Counted from the stretch's first letter, positions 18,206 to 28,769 are shown. The stretch is DNA of 64,000 nt from Roseovarius gaetbuli (GCF_900172365.1 NZ_FWFJ01000012.1:1-64000), one strand, 5' to 3'. Translations and numbers: made by a program. Notes: a model not told the origin generated them from the letters alone.

Positions 18206-18459
18206 GAAATTCTTATCTGACAAATAACCTGCAAAACATGTTATGGTGTTTGGTTAAGTATTTGTTTTAAAAGATATAATTTAAAATTGAACAACAGCCT
18301 TCCAAGCTGATGATACGAGTTCGATTCCCTTCGCACGCTCCAGCATTTGCCTGATTATGGCGTTTTCCCCGGTCTTGACCCCTGTGGTCGATCTGTCCCC
18401 TTGACCCCGGCGCGCTGCCCGGCCAAGAAACAAGATCAAATGATGAGGGATGAAGACGA
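18206..18459. other. Intergenic: tRNA scar and upstream region of the ABC transporter
   Basis: Apart from the tRNA 3' fragment this stretch holds an AT-rich block (18245-18290) and then the leader of the ABC transporter. No gene is seen. Confidence 0.5.
18296..18342 (+). repeat. Degenerate copy of tRNA-Gly 3' half (attachment-site scar)
   Basis: This 47-nt segment matches the last 47 nt of the tRNA (18159-18205) at 40 of 47 positions, from the anticodon loop through the T loop (gttcgattccc is identical) to CCA. There is no 5' half, so it is not a functional tRNA. tRNA 3' ends are classical integration sites, and a displaced 3' fragment marks the far end of an integrated element. With only 90 bp between the copies, the element has been lost or reshuffled. 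Confidence 0.75.
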
Positions 18460-20253
18460 ATGGCGCGCACGCCCAAGACTGCCGAATTGCAGGACCGCGA
18501 AAAATCGAAACGTGTAGGTGCATTGGCCGCGCTCTGGCCGTTTCTGCGCCCTTATCGCCCGCTTTTGGCTGCGGCCGTTCTGGCGCTTGCCCTGACGGCG
18601 AGTGTGGCGCTTGTGCTGCCGCTGGCGGTGCGCCGCGTGGTCGACAATTTCGGCATCGAAGATGGTGCCATTCTGGATCAGTATTTCGCCGCAGCCCTGC
18701 TGATCGCGGCGCTTTTGGCGGTTGGCACCGGGCTTCGCTATATGCTTGTCACCCGGTTGGGCGAGCGGGTCGTGGCCGATATACGCAAGGCGGTGTTTGA
18801 TCGCGTGATCGCCATGAGCCCGGCATTTTTCGAGCGTCTGATGACCGGCGAAGTGCTTAGCCGGATCACCACCGACACCACGCTTATCCTCTCGGTCATA
18901 AGCTCTTCTGTCTCAATTGCGTTGCGTAACCTTTTGATTTTCCTTGGTGGCATGGGCTTGATGCTGTTCACCTCGCCCAAGCTTACCGGCATGGTGTTGC
19001 TGATCGTGCCGCTGGTGATCGTGCCGATCCTGACGCTGGGGCGCAAGATGCGGGTGCTGAGCCGCGAAAACCAGGATTGGATCGCCAACAGTTCCGGCAA
19101 TGCCTCTGAGGCGCTGTCGTCGGTGCAGACGGTTCAGGCCTTTACCCACGAGGCCGAGAGCCGCGCGCGCTTTGCCTATGTCACCGAGCGCAGCCATGAC
19201 GCCGCGCGCCGCCGGATCAACACCCGCGCCCTGATGACGGTGATCGTGATCTTCCTGGTGTTTACCGGCGTCGTCGGCGTGCTCTGGATGGGCGCGCGCG
19301 ATGTGCGCGCGGGCGGCATGACCGCCGGCAGCCTTGTGCAATTCGTGATCTATTCGGTGATGGTCGCCGGGGCCGTTGCGGCGCTCTCGGAAATCTGGGG
19401 CGAGCTTCAGCGCGCCGCCGGGGCCACCGAGCGCCTTGTCGAGCTGCTTCAGGCCGATGATCCGGTCACCGACCCGAGCGACCCCAAGCCGGTGCCGCGC
19501 CCGGTGAAAGGCGCGATTGCCTTTGAAGGCGTGCGTTTCTCCTATCCCTCGCGGCCCGGCATTCTGGCGCTGGATGATCTCAACCTGGCGATCAAGGCTG
19601 GTGAAACCGTGGCGCTTGTCGGGCCCTCGGGCGCGGGCAAGACCAGCGTGATCCAGATGATCCAGCGGTTTTACGATCCTGACGAGGGCCGCGTGACACT
19701 GGATGGTGTGGCGCTGTCGGATATGGCGCGCCATGATTTCCGCCGTGACCTTGCGCTTGTGCCGCAAGACCCGGTGATTTTTGCCGCCTCGGCGCGTGAC
19801 AACATCCGCTTTGGCCGTCTTGACGCCAGCGACGCCGAGGTCGAAGAGGCCGCCCGCGCCGCCGCCGCCTATGACTTTATCACCGCCTTGCCGGAGGGGT
19901 TTAATACCTACGTGGGCGAGCGTGGCGTGATGCTCTCGGGTGGTCAGAAACAGCGGATCGCCATCGCCCGCGCCATCCTGCGCGACGCGCCGGTCCTGTT
20001 GCTCGACGAGGCGACCTCGTCGCTTGACGCCGAAAGCGAGCGCGCGGTGCAGCATGCGGTCGACGCCATGGCGCGCACCCGCACCACGATCATCGTCGCC
20101 CACCGTCTGGCGACCGTCAAAAAGGCCGACCGGATCGTGGTGATGGATCAGGGCCGCATCGTGGCGCAGGGCACCCATGATAGCCTTGTGGCCGAGAACG
20201 GACTTTACGCCCGCCTTGCGCGGCTTCAGTTCACCGATGGTGAGGCGGCTTAA
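18460..20253 (+). CDS. ABC transporter, fused permease and ATPase (MsbA/HlyB-like)
   Basis: A 597-residue half-transporter that should homodimerise in the inner membrane and export a lipid, peptide or drug. Residues ~30-320 form the six-helix ABC exporter domain. The ATPase domain has Walker A GPSGAGKT (388-395), Q-loop, signature LSGGQ (492-496), Walker B LLLDEAT (~513) and H-loop VAHR (~546). ATG 18460 is preceded by a purine-rich AGGGATGAAGA. It is the first core-type gene right of the tRNA scar, with a sharp rise in GC. Which substrate it moves cannot be told from sequence. Confidence 0.9.
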   Translation: MARTPKTAELQDREKSKRVGALAALWPFLRPYRPLLAAAVLALALTASVALVLPLAVRRVVDNFGIEDGAILDQYFAAALLIAALLAVGTGLRYMLVTRLGERVVADIRKAVFDRVIAMSPAFFERLMTGEVLSRITTDTTLILSVISSSVSIALRNLLIFLGGMGLMLFTSPKLTGMVLLIVPLVIVPILTLGRKMRVLSRENQDWIANSSGNASEALSSVQTVQAFTHEAESRARFAYVTERSHDAARRRINTRALMTVIVIFLVFTGVVGVLWMGARDVRAGGMTAGSLVQFVIYSVMVAGAVAALSEIWGELQRAAGATERLVELLQADDPVTDPSDPKPVPRPVKGAIAFEGVRFSYPSRPGILALDDLNLAIKAGETVALVGPSGAGKTSVIQMIQRFYDPDEGRVTLDGVALSDMARHDFRRDLALVPQDPVIFAASARDNIRFGRLDASDAEVEEAARAAAAYDFITALPEGFNTYVGERGVMLSGGQKQRIAIARAILRDAPVLLLDEATSSLDAESERAVQHAVDAMARTRTTIIVAHRLATVKKADRIVVMDQGRIVAQGTHDSLVAENGLYARLARLQFTDGEAA

Positions 20254-20327
20254 GGCAAATTCCCCTGGTGCGGCTGGCCTGCTTGGCGCACTGATAGACC
20301 AGTAACCTTAGTAAACGGAGACACGAC

Positions 20328-20747
20328 ATGGGACTTTTGAACTTCATGAAGAGTGCGGGCAAATCGCTTTTTGGCGGTGACGACGCACCCGAACCCGAAG
20401 CGCTAAAGAAAGAGCTGGCCGATCTTGGGCTTGATGCGAAAGGTCTCGATATCGAGGTCGATGGCGATACCGTCAAGGTAAGCGGCACCGCCGTCAGCCA
20501 GGAAGCCAAGGAAAAGGTTCTTCTGGCCGTTGGCAACGTGGCCGGTGTGGCCGCCGTCGAGGACAATGCAGGCGGCGCAGAGCCGGTGTTTCACGAGGTA
20601 AAGAAAGGCGATACCCTTTGGGCGATTTCCGCCGCGACCCTTGGCAATGGCGCACGCTACGAAGAGATTTTCGAGGCCAACAAGCCGATGCTCTCGCACC
20701 CCGACAAGATCTATCCCGGTCAGGTTCTGCGCATTCCACAGGCGTGA
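20328..20747 (+). CDS. BON and LysM domain protein (YgaU/Kbp-like)
   Basis: 139 residues with an N-terminal BON domain (~25-85, LGLDAKGLDIEVDGDTVKVS) and a C-terminal LysM domain (~90-138: HEVKKGDTLWAISAATLGNG and YPGQVLRIP). This two-domain layout matches E. coli YgaU/Kbp, a small cytoplasmic potassium-binding protein. There is no signal peptide, which argues against a cell-wall role despite the LysM fold. It has its own terminator immediately downstream, so it is probably monocistronic. Confidence 0.85.
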   Translation: MGLLNFMKSAGKSLFGGDDAPEPEALKKELADLGLDAKGLDIEVDGDTVKVSGTAVSQEAKEKVLLAVGNVAGVAAVEDNAGGAEPVFHEVKKGDTLWAISAATLGNGARYEEIFEANKPMLSHPDKIYPGQVLRIPQA

Positions 20748-20767
20748 TCGAAGGCCTGTCGTAACAG

Positions 20768-20801
20768 GGCCGGGCAGGGGAGACCTTGCCCGGCCTTTTT
20801 T
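20768..20801 (+). terminator. Rho-independent terminator after the BON-LysM gene
   Basis: ggccgggcaggg pairs with ccttgcccggcc around a gaga loop and is followed by six T residues. Confidence 0.9.
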
Positions 20802-20905
20802 ACGACCGTTTCTCGGGGCGCCATCTGCGCACAATCCGCGACATTCGCCCCTTGCCGTGTGCCCGCCAATTTGGGATAACTGCCGCGAACTGACAGGAGT
20901 CGCCG

Positions 20906-21217
20906 ATGTCCGCGCGTATTTACCAACCCGCCCGCAACGCCATGCAGTCCGGCACGGGCAAGACCAAATACTGGGTGCTTGAGTATGTCTCGGACAGCGC
21001 GCGCGAGGTTGATCCGCTGATGGGCTGGACCTCGTCCACCGATACACAGGCGCAGGTGCGGCTTCGGTTCGACACCAAAGAGGCCGCGCTTGATTACGCC
21101 AAGGCGCAGGGCATCGACGCAGAGGTGCAAGAGCCCCACAAACGCAAACAGAACATCCGCCCCGGTGGCTACAGCGAGAATTTCTCGACCTCCCGTCGTC
21201 AGGTCTGGACCCACTAA
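20906..21217 (+). CDS. ETC complex I subunit, NDUFS4-like
   Basis: A 103-residue protein of the ETC_C1_NDUFS4 family, the alphaproteobacterial counterpart of the 18-kDa accessory subunit of mitochondrial NADH dehydrogenase. The family core is visible: [23 protein letters not shown], then [17 protein letters not shown], and [11 protein letters not shown], with a C-terminal [13 protein letters not shown] matching the conserved end. It stabilises the electron-input arm of complex I in Paracoccus-type enzymes. It is encoded away from a nuo operon, as is usual. CAGGAG precedes the ATG. Confidence 0.9.
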   Translation: MSARIYQPARNAMQSGTGKTKYWVLEYVSDSAREVDPLMGWTSSTDTQAQVRLRFDTKEAALDYAKAQGIDAEVQEPHKRKQNIRPGGYSENFSTSRRQVWTH

Positions 21218-21382
21218 GACCCTGTAAATATGGGTGAATATCCCGAAAATTGCCTCTGCGCCCCGGTGCGGAACGTGATTTTGGTTTACATCTTACCTTG
21301 TTAACAATTGCGGTCACAGTGACCGACGGGCGGCTTTTGAGGCCGCCCAAATCTTTTCAAGCCCGGCTGGAGCCTGTTGATA

Positions 21383-22321
21383 ATGACCATCACCCACCTT
21401 GTGACCCATTCCGGGGGCTTTCATGCTGATGAGCTGTTGTCCTCGGTGATCCTGACGCGGGTGTTTCCCGCAGCAGAGCTGATCCGCAGCCGCGACAAGG
21501 CCTGGATCACGCCCGGCGAGGACCGAATTATCTATGATGTGGGCGGTGATTTTGATGCCGAGGCGCAGATTTTCGATCACCACCAGCGGCCCAACCCGCT
21601 GCGCGAGGATGGTCAACCCTATAGCTCTTTCGGTTTGATCTGGGCTCGGTATGGCCGCGATTACCTGCGCGCGATGGAGGTGCCCGAGCATGACATCGAG
21701 ACAATCCACGACTCGTTTGATCGCGGTTTTGTTCTGCCGGTCGATTTGCTTGATAATGGTGCGGTCAATGCCTCCGAGGCCGGACCGCTCTTTGCCGGGC
21801 TGACCTTGCCGGTGTTGCTCGAAAGCCTGAAACCGGTCTTTGACGAGAACGAAGACGGGGTCGATGACCGCGCGTTCATGGCCGCCTTGCCCGTGGCGCG
21901 GGCTTTCGTCGAGGCACAGATCAAACGCCGGGCCGCGAAATACCGCGCCGAGGCGATGGTGATGGCGGCCATTGAGGCGGCCGGTGAGGGCCGCGTTCTG
22001 GAGCTTCCGATGGGCATGCCGTTTCGGGCGGGTGTGGAAAAGGCGGGCGCCGATCACCTCTTGTTCGTGGTCCATCCGCGTGGGGCGGATTGGACGCTGA
22101 CCACGATCCGTTTGGGCGGCGACACCTTTGAAAGCCGCGCCGATCTTCCCGCCGCTTGGGCGGGCTTGACCGATGCCACACTGGAAGCCGCCAGCGGCGT
22201 TGCGGGCGCAAAGTTCTGTCACAACGGGCGGTTCATTGCCGTGGCGACCTCGCGTGACGCGATCCTTGAAATGGCCAATCTCGCGGTGACCGAGGCCTTG
22301 GCCGAGGCATTGTCGGGATAG
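21383..22321 (+). CDS. MYG1 family protein (DHH-like metal-dependent hydrolase)
   Basis: A 312-residue MYG1/GAMM1 protein. The N-terminal metal-binding signatures THSGGFHADE and IFDHHQR are those of the DHH phosphoesterase-like fold. The C-terminal half contains LPMGMPFRAGV and FVVHPRGADWTLTTI, conserved in the family. Eukaryotic MYG1 is a 3'-5' RNA exonuclease; bacterial members are untested. ATG 21383, with GGAG at 21369-21372, is preferred over the TTG six bases earlier. No operon partner is obvious. Confidence 0.88.
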   Translation: MTITHLVTHSGGFHADELLSSVILTRVFPAAELIRSRDKAWITPGEDRIIYDVGGDFDAEAQIFDHHQRPNPLREDGQPYSSFGLIWARYGRDYLRAMEVPEHDIETIHDSFDRGFVLPVDLLDNGAVNASEAGPLFAGLTLPVLLESLKPVFDENEDGVDDRAFMAALPVARAFVEAQIKRRAAKYRAEAMVMAAIEAAGEGRVLELPMGMPFRAGVEKAGADHLLFVVHPRGADWTLTTIRLGGDTFESRADLPAAWAGLTDATLEAASGVAGAKFCHNGRFIAVATSRDAILEMANLAVTEALAEALSG

Positions 22322-22443
22322 CTTTAAGAGCGGCCTGCCAGCGTGAGGTCGGCGCCCCGGCGCCGGGCCATGTTGATGCGGATCAAAGACCATTGAGCGC
22401 TTTGCTATTATGATTGTGCGAGCAATCTTAAAGGAGACGTTTT

Positions 22444-23361
22444 ATGAGTTTGAAATCCGCTGGCGGAGCGGCTCTGCCTGACATCGAAACGCCTGAGGAT
22501 CTGGATCAGGTCATCACGCTGCGCCAATCCTTTGAGAATGGCGAATACCCCTATGACACGAAAATGGGGCGGTCCGAATATGAGGCCATGAAAGCCAAGC
22601 TTCAGGCCGAGCTGCTCAAAGTTCAAATCTGGGCGCAGGAGACCGGGCAGAAGTTCGTGCTTTTGTTCGAGGGGCGCGATGCGGCGGGCAAGGGCGGCAC
22701 GATCAAGCGCTTTACCGAGCATCTCAATCCGCGCGCGGCGCGGGTGGTGGCCCTGAACAAACCCACCGATACCGAACGTGGCCAGTGGTTTTTCCAGCGT
22801 TATATCGAACATCTGCCGACCTCGGGTGAAATCGTGCTTTATGACCGCTCGTGGTACAATCGCGCGGGCGTTGAACGGGTCATGGGGTTTTGCGAGCCGC
22901 ATGAATACCTTGAATTCATGCGCCAGACACCCGAGCTTGAACGCATGTTGGTGCGCTCTGGTATCCGGCTTTATAAATACTGGTTCTCGGTCACTCAGGA
23001 CGAGCAGAAGCGCCGCTTTGACAGCCGCGCCACCGACCCCCTGAAACAGTGGAAGCTTAGCCCGATTGACAAGCAAAGCCTTGGCAAATGGCAGGAATAT
23101 ACCGATGCGAAAGAGGCGATGTTCTTTTACACCGACACCGCTGATGCGCCTTGGACGGTGGTCAAATCCAACGACAAGAAACGCGCGCGGCTGAACTGCA
23201 TGCTGCATTTCCTCAGTTCGCTGGATTATCCGGGCAAAGACCTTGAGATCGCCCATGCCCCCGATCCGCAGATCATCTCGACCGCGCAGCACGTGTTGCA
23301 CGGGGCCGATCAGATTCTTGGTAAAACCTCGCATCCGGCGGCGGATCGCAAGGCGCGCTGA
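22444..23361 (+). CDS. ppk2: Polyphosphate kinase 2
   Basis: A 305-residue PPK2, which transfers phosphate between polyphosphate and nucleoside diphosphates. Walker A GRDAAGKGGT (~77-86), the lid-region Arg cluster, and Walker B with YDRSWYNRAGVERVMGFC (~136-153) are complete. The C-terminal HFLSSLDYP block and overall length fit single-domain class I PPK2, which favours ADP/GDP phosphorylation. GGAGA lies eight bases before the ATG. It is probably transcribed alone; the following gene starts 73 bp later. Confidence 0.92.
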   Translation: MSLKSAGGAALPDIETPEDLDQVITLRQSFENGEYPYDTKMGRSEYEAMKAKLQAELLKVQIWAQETGQKFVLLFEGRDAAGKGGTIKRFTEHLNPRAARVVALNKPTDTERGQWFFQRYIEHLPTSGEIVLYDRSWYNRAGVERVMGFCEPHEYLEFMRQTPELERMLVRSGIRLYKYWFSVTQDEQKRRFDSRATDPLKQWKLSPIDKQSLGKWQEYTDAKEAMFFYTDTADAPWTVVKSNDKKRARLNCMLHFLSSLDYPGKDLEIAHAPDPQIISTAQHVLHGADQILGKTSHPAADRKAR

Positions 23362-23434
23362 TCTTCGCCGATGCCCTCTGCCTGCGCGCGTCACCGGCTT
23401 GCGGCGCGCAGGCGGCGCGGCTAATGCTAAAGCC

Positions 23435-24079
23435 ATGAAAACACTTATGCCTTATGCCCTTGCGGCCTCGCTTTGCCTGCCTGTGACGCAACCGGGCGCG
23501 CATCCGCATATCTTTGTTGATGTGGCGCTGCGCTTTACGGCGGACGGCGAGGGCCGTCTGGCAGAGGTCGAGGTCACCTGGAGCTATGACGATTTCTTTT
23601 CCCTGCTGATCCTGAGCGATATGGGCCTTGATCCGGATGGCGATGGCGTTCTGAGCGCGGCAGAGCTTGCGACGCTCAAGGGCTTTGATCTGGTGGAATG
23701 GCCCGAGGGGTTTGAGGGCGATCTTTTCATGTATCAGGGCGAGACCAAGATCGCGCTGGATCATCCGGTTCCAACCGGCGCCACGCTGCGCGATGGCCGG
23801 ATCATCGCCACCCACACCCGAAGCTTTGGCCCACTCTCGGGCAAGTCCCTGCGCGTCGAGGCGTATGATCCGACCTATTACGTGGCCTATAGCCTCGCCG
23901 GGCCGATCACCCTGCCGGGGGGCTGTGCGCATAAGATCACCAAGCCCGATCTGGACGAAAGCCAGGAGAAATTCCGCCAGATGCTGTCAAGCATGACGGC
24001 TGAGGAGGAATTCGCCGGTGTTGATGTGGGCAACCTTTATTCCGACAGCCTAACCGTGACATGCACCGCCCCGTCCTGA
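23435..24079 (+). CDS. DUF1007 periplasmic protein with EF-hand loop
   Basis: A 214-residue exported protein with signal peptide [20 protein letters not shown] and mature start [12 protein letters not shown], the His-rich opening typical of DUF1007. Residues ~67-80 form a textbook EF-hand loop ([13 protein letters not shown]) after [15 protein letters not shown]1007 genes usually sit next to NicO/RcnA-type metal transporters, as here: the next ORF begins 19 bp before this one ends. A role as a periplasmic metal chaperone or sensor for the transporter is inferred from that pairing. ATG 23435 is chosen because it gives the signal peptide. Confidence 0.85.
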   Translation: MKTLMPYALAASLCLPVTQPGAHPHIFVDVALRFTADGEGRLAEVEVTWSYDDFFSLLILSDMGLDPDGDGVLSAAELATLKGFDLVEWPEGFEGDLFMYQGETKIALDHPVPTGATLRDGRIIATHTRSFGPLSGKSLRVEAYDPTYYVAYSLAGPITLPGGCAHKITKPDLDESQEKFRQMLSSMTAEEEFAGVDVGNLYSDSLTVTCTAPS

Positions 24080-24975
24080 GCCTTGCGGCGCTTGCGCTTT
24101 TGGGGCTGGTGATCTGGCTCTGGGGGCTTGGCGGAGCAGGCGAGATCAGCGCCTGGGCGCGCGCCGGACAGGTCGAGACCCAAAACGCCATGGCGCGGCT
24201 GTTGCGCAGCCTGCGCGCGGGCGAGCCGGGGGCGCTCGCGGGGCTTTTGGGGCTGTGTTTCGCCTATGGCTTTTTTCATGCGGCGGGGCCGGGGCATGGC
24301 AAGATCCTGATTGGCGGCTACGGCGTCGCCGCACGTGTCAGCGCGCTGCGCCTTGGGGCGCTGGCGCTTGCCTCTAGCCTTGCCCAAGCGGCGGCGGCGG
24401 TGGTTCTGGTTTATGCCGGCGTGCTGGTCTTCGATTTGACCCGACAGCGCATGACCGGATTGGCCGAGGATATCATGGCCCCTGCGAGCTTTGGCGCGAT
24501 TGGGCTTATCGGGCTTTGGCTGGCGATCCGAGGGCTACGCCGCTGGTGGCGCGCACGCGCGCAGAGCACCCCCCAGACGAGTGGCAATCACGGGCACGAT
24601 CACACTGCCTGCCAAAGTTGCGGCCATAAACACGGGCCAAGCCTTGCCGAGGCGGAGGCCGTCACCGGCTGGCGTGACGCCGCTGCCTTGATTGGCGCGG
24701 TGGCCATCCGCCCTTGTACCGGGGCGCTGTTCCTGCTGGTGCTCACCTGGCGCATGGGGCTTGATGTGGCGGGCATCCTTGGGGCCTTTGCCATGGGGCT
24801 TGGCACGGCGAGCGTGACGCTGGTTGTGGCCTTTGCCTCTGTGACCCTGCGCGAGGGCGCACTTGCGCGGCTGGCCACTCAGGGCGGCATGGCGCGCACG
24901 CTTCCGCTTTTGGAGATCGCGGCGGGCGTGTTTATTGCGGCAGTCTCAATGCATCTGATGCTTGGCACGCTTTGA
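24061..24975 (+). CDS. NicO-family nickel/cobalt transporter (RcnA-like)
   Basis: A 304-residue membrane protein with about six helices. The NicO signature [11 protein letters not shown] lies in the second helix and IRPCTGALF in a later one. The cytoplasmic loop between carries a His/Cys-rich metal-binding stretch, [17 protein letters not shown]. The direction (uptake or efflux) is undecided: the His-rich loop recalls the efflux pump RcnA, while a DUF1007 partner is also common near uptake systems. It overlaps the DUF1007 gene, so the two are co-translated. Confidence 0.88.
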   Translation: MHRPVLSLAALALLGLVIWLWGLGGAGEISAWARAGQVETQNAMARLLRSLRAGEPGALAGLLGLCFAYGFFHAAGPGHGKILIGGYGVAARVSALRLGALALASSLAQAAAAVVLVYAGVLVFDLTRQRMTGLAEDIMAPASFGAIGLIGLWLAIRGLRRWWRARAQSTPQTSGNHGHDHTACQSCGHKHGPSLAEAEAVTGWRDAAALIGAVAIRPCTGALFLLVLTWRMGLDVAGILGAFAMGLGTASVTLVVAFASVTLREGALARLATQGGMARTLPLLEIAAGVFIAAVSMHLMLGTL

Positions 24976-25011
24976 CGAGACTTGCGCAAAAGGCGCGCCC
25001 CGTCTAACGCC

Positions 25012-26382
25012 ATGCCCATGCAACACCGCCTTACATATCGCCAGCACGCCCGCGCGGTGCTATTGCTTGGCCTGCCCTTGATCGGCAGCCATGTGGCGCA
25101 GTTTGCCATCAACCTGAGCGATGCTGTCATGCTTGGCTGGTATTCGGTCGAGGCTCTGGCCGCCGAAGTTCTGGGCGGGACGCTGTTTTTCGTGCTCTTC
25201 ATCATGGGCTCGGGCTTTGCCTGGGCGGTGATGCCGATGGTTGCCTCGGCTGAGGCCTCGGGGCAGGAAACACAGGTGCGCAGGGTCACGCGCATGGGGC
25301 TTTGGGCCTCGCTGTTTTATGGCGTGCTGGCCTTGCCGGTGATGATCTGGTCAGAGGCGGTCTTTGCCCTTTTGGGGCAGGATCCGGACGTGGCGGAACT
25401 GGCCGGGCAATATCTTGAGATTGCCGGCTGGGGGATCGTGCCGGCCCTTTTGGTGATGGTGCTCAAATCCTATCTGGCGGCGCTGGAACGCACCAGCGTG
25501 GTGCTTTGGGTCACGCTGGCGGCGGTGGTGGTGAATGTGGGCATCAATTACCTGCTGATCTTCGGCAACCTCGGCTTTCCCGAACTGGGCGTGCGCGGCG
25601 CGGCGATCGCCTCGCTTCTGGTCAACACCGCCGCTCTGCTGGCGCTCGCCGTTTATGTCGCCGCAAGCGCGCCGGAGCACGCCATGTTCCAACGCTTCTG
25701 GCGCCCCGATTGGGAGGCGCTTGGCGCGGTGTTTCGCCTTGGTTGGCCGATTGGCCTTACCAGCCTGGCCGAGGTCGGGCTTTTCGCGGCGGCCTCGGTG
25801 ATGATGGGCTGGCTGGGGACGCTGTCGCTTGCGGCACATGGCATCGCGCTTCAGGTGACCTCGGTGGTGTTCATGGTGCATATCGGCCTGTCGAACGTGG
25901 CCACGGTGCGCGCGGGTCAGGCCTTTGGGCGCGGTGACGGCGTGGCCTTGCGCGACGGCGCAAAGGTGGTGCTTGGCATGGCCGGGGCGGTGGCGGTGAC
26001 GACGATGGTGATGTTCCTCGTCGTGCCTGACCTTTTGATAGGTGTGTTTCTTGACCCCGACGACCCCGACCGCGCGGCGGTGATGGCCGCCGGGCGACAG
26101 CTTTTGGCGGCGGCGGCGCTGTTTCAGCTGGTCGATGCGGCGCAGGTCTCGGCGCTAGGCTTGTTGCGCGGGGTGCAGGATACCCGCGTGCCGATGGTGA
26201 TTGCCGCGCTCAGCTATTGGGCGGTCGGTGTGCCGGTCAGCTATGGACTGGGGTTCGTCTTCGGCTTTGGTGGCCCCGGTATCTGGCTGGGCCTCGCGGC
26301 GGGGCTGGCGCTGGCGGGCGTGTTCATGCTGGTGCGCTTCTGGGGCTGGTCGGCGCGCGGGGTGGGGGTGCAGGGAGTTTGA
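25012..26382 (+). CDS. MATE family efflux transporter (NorM-like)
   Basis: A 456-residue inner-membrane antiporter with twelve predicted helices in two related halves, of the type that expels cationic drugs using Na+ or H+ gradients. Family features include LLGLPLIGSHVAQF in helix 1, VMLGWYSVEALAA after it, and the mirrored LGWPIGLTSLAEVGLF at the start of the second half. The start is ATG 25012 or 25018; the frame extends upstream without conserved residues. It follows the NicO gene by 36 bp and may share its transcript. Confidence 0.9.
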   Translation: MPMQHRLTYRQHARAVLLLGLPLIGSHVAQFAINLSDAVMLGWYSVEALAAEVLGGTLFFVLFIMGSGFAWAVMPMVASAEASGQETQVRRVTRMGLWASLFYGVLALPVMIWSEAVFALLGQDPDVAELAGQYLEIAGWGIVPALLVMVLKSYLAALERTSVVLWVTLAAVVVNVGINYLLIFGNLGFPELGVRGAAIASLLVNTAALLALAVYVAASAPEHAMFQRFWRPDWEALGAVFRLGWPIGLTSLAEVGLFAAASVMMGWLGTLSLAAHGIALQVTSVVFMVHIGLSNVATVRAGQAFGRGDGVALRDGAKVVLGMAGAVAVTTMVMFLVVPDLLIGVFLDPDDPDRAAVMAAGRQLLAAAALFQLVDAAQVSALGLLRGVQDTRVPMVIAALSYWAVGVPVSYGLGFVFGFGGPGIWLGLAAGLALAGVFMLVRFWGWSARGVGVQGV

Positions 26383-26409
26383 GTATTTGAGCCAAGAAGA
26401 AGCCGAGGG

Positions 26410-26814
26410 TCAGCCGTCTTTGAGCAGCCGATCCGCCTTTTTGCGCACCAGCACCGTGCGCAGATCATGCATCGCCAGCAGAAGGGAATCTGTGACCTCT
26501 TCGAGCTGATCCTCGGTGGCGCGCGATTGTGCCCAATGGGTGGTGGTGTTGAGGTAATCGACCGCCCGCAGGATATCGTCGATATCGCGGTGTTCGATCA
26601 GCTTGAGGCGCTCGGCCATCCACTCGCTGATGGCGGCGATATCCTCGTCCGTGAGGGCGCGGTCGCCATGCGGTTTGATTTCCGATTTGCGGATGTTGAT
26701 GACGGCGATCTGTTCCATGTCGATACGGCGCTGTCGGTTCTCGGTATCAACCCGGAACACGAAAGCGCCGTTTTCACGGACCCTGAAATAATAGTCTGGC
26801 AGATCGCCCGCCAT
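26410..26814 (-). CDS. Conserved hypothetical protein
   Basis: 134 residues, soluble, charged, with no domain I can name. The N-terminus DYYFRVRENGAFVFRVDTE and RIDMEQIAVINIRKSEIKP look like a small beta-rich fold, followed by helices (ISEWMAERLKL and THWAQSRATEDQLEEVTDSLL). It starts nine bases after the aspartate aminotransferase stop on the same strand, so the two probably share an mRNA. Codon use is like its core neighbours. Confidence 0.7.
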   Translation of the reverse strand: MAGDLPDYYFRVRENGAFVFRVDTENRQRRIDMEQIAVINIRKSEIKPHGDRALTDEDIAAISEWMAERLKLIEHRDIDDILRAVDYLNTTTHWAQSRATEDQLEEVTDSLLLAMHDLRTVLVRKKADRLLKDG

Positions 26815-26823
26815 TGATACCTC

Positions 26824-28059
<1,236 letters not shown>

Positions 28060-28111
28060 TCATAGGTTGCACCAAAAGGTTGATCAAGCACGATCACCGG
28101 AAAGGAACATC

Positions 28112-28513
28112 ATGACGACTGAGACGAACGACGGCTGGTTCGACCCCGAAGCGACAACATTTGGCGACCGGGTTGCGGGCGCGCGCGAGCGTACGGGCAT
28201 GACCCAGGTCGAGATGGCCAAGCGCCTTGGCGTCAAGCTCAAGACCCTCAAGGGCTGGGAAGACGACCTGTCAGAGCCGCGCGCCAACAAGCTTTCGATG
28301 ATGGCCGGGCTGTTGAATGTCTCGTTGCTGTGGCTGCTGTCGGGCGAGGGCGAAGGCCCCGATGGGCCCTCTGCCGGCGATCTGTCCCCCGATATCAACG
28401 AAATGCTGACCGAGATTCGCGATATTCGCGCTCAGCTTAGTCTTTCGACCGATCGCCTCGGGCGTCTTGAGAAAAACCTGCGCTCGAAACTGCGGGAAGA
28501 AGCGGGTGAGTGA
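28112..28513 (+). CDS. XRE-family helix-turn-helix regulator
   Basis: 133 residues. A Cro/CI-type HTH (~18-72: FGDRVAGARERTGMTQVEM and LGVKLKTLKGWEDDLSEP) is followed by a helical C-terminal tail with INEMLTEIRDIRAQLS and LSTDRLGRLEKNLRS, probably a dimerising coiled coil. AAGGA stands ahead of ATG 28112. The sdhE start lies within its 3' end (8-bp overlap), so translation of the two is coupled. Its targets are unknown; the divergent aminotransferase gene is one candidate. Confidence 0.82.
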   Translation: MTTETNDGWFDPEATTFGDRVAGARERTGMTQVEMAKRLGVKLKTLKGWEDDLSEPRANKLSMMAGLLNVSLLWLLSGEGEGPDGPSAGDLSPDINEMLTEIRDIRAQLSLSTDRLGRLEKNLRSKLREEAGE

Positions 28514-28769
28514 GCTTCCCGAGCATCGCCTCAAGCGGCTTCGCATGCGATCCATGCGGCGCGGCATCAAGGAAATGGACATCATTCTGACCCGCTATGC
28601 CGAGGTTCGGCTTGCGGCGATGGATGGTGGCCAACTTGATGAATTTGAAGCACTTTTAGACGAAAACGACCAGGATTTATATCAGTGGGTCACCGGGCAG
28701 GTGGCCCCGCCCGCGCCCTTTGCCGGGCTGGTTGGGGATATCGCCGAGATTGCCTGTTCGGGAAAGTAG
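28506..28769 (+). CDS. sdhE: Succinate dehydrogenase assembly factor SdhE (DUF339)
   Basis: An 87-residue SdhE/Sdh5-family protein, which promotes covalent FAD attachment to SdhA. The diagnostic R-G-x-x-E motif is present in MRRGIKEMDIILTRYAE, followed by the acidic FEALLDENDQDLYQWVTGQ. GTG 28506 gives the N-terminus VSELPEHRLKRLRMRS, which fits relatives better than a later ATG. It overlaps the preceding regulator by 8 bp. Confidence 0.9.
   Translation: MSELPEHRLKRLRMRSMRRGIKEMDIILTRYAEVRLAAMDGGQLDEFEALLDENDQDLYQWVTGQVAPPAPFAGLVGDIAEIACSGK

Noticed and set aside
18296..18342. Second tRNA-Gly gene
   Set aside because: Only the 3' half is present and the arms carry mismatches, so it cannot fold as a tRNA; kept as an attachment-site scar.
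18913..20178. 421-codon frame antisense to the ABC transporter
   Set aside because: Composition (His/Arg/Gln-rich) and position mark it as a mirror of the real gene.
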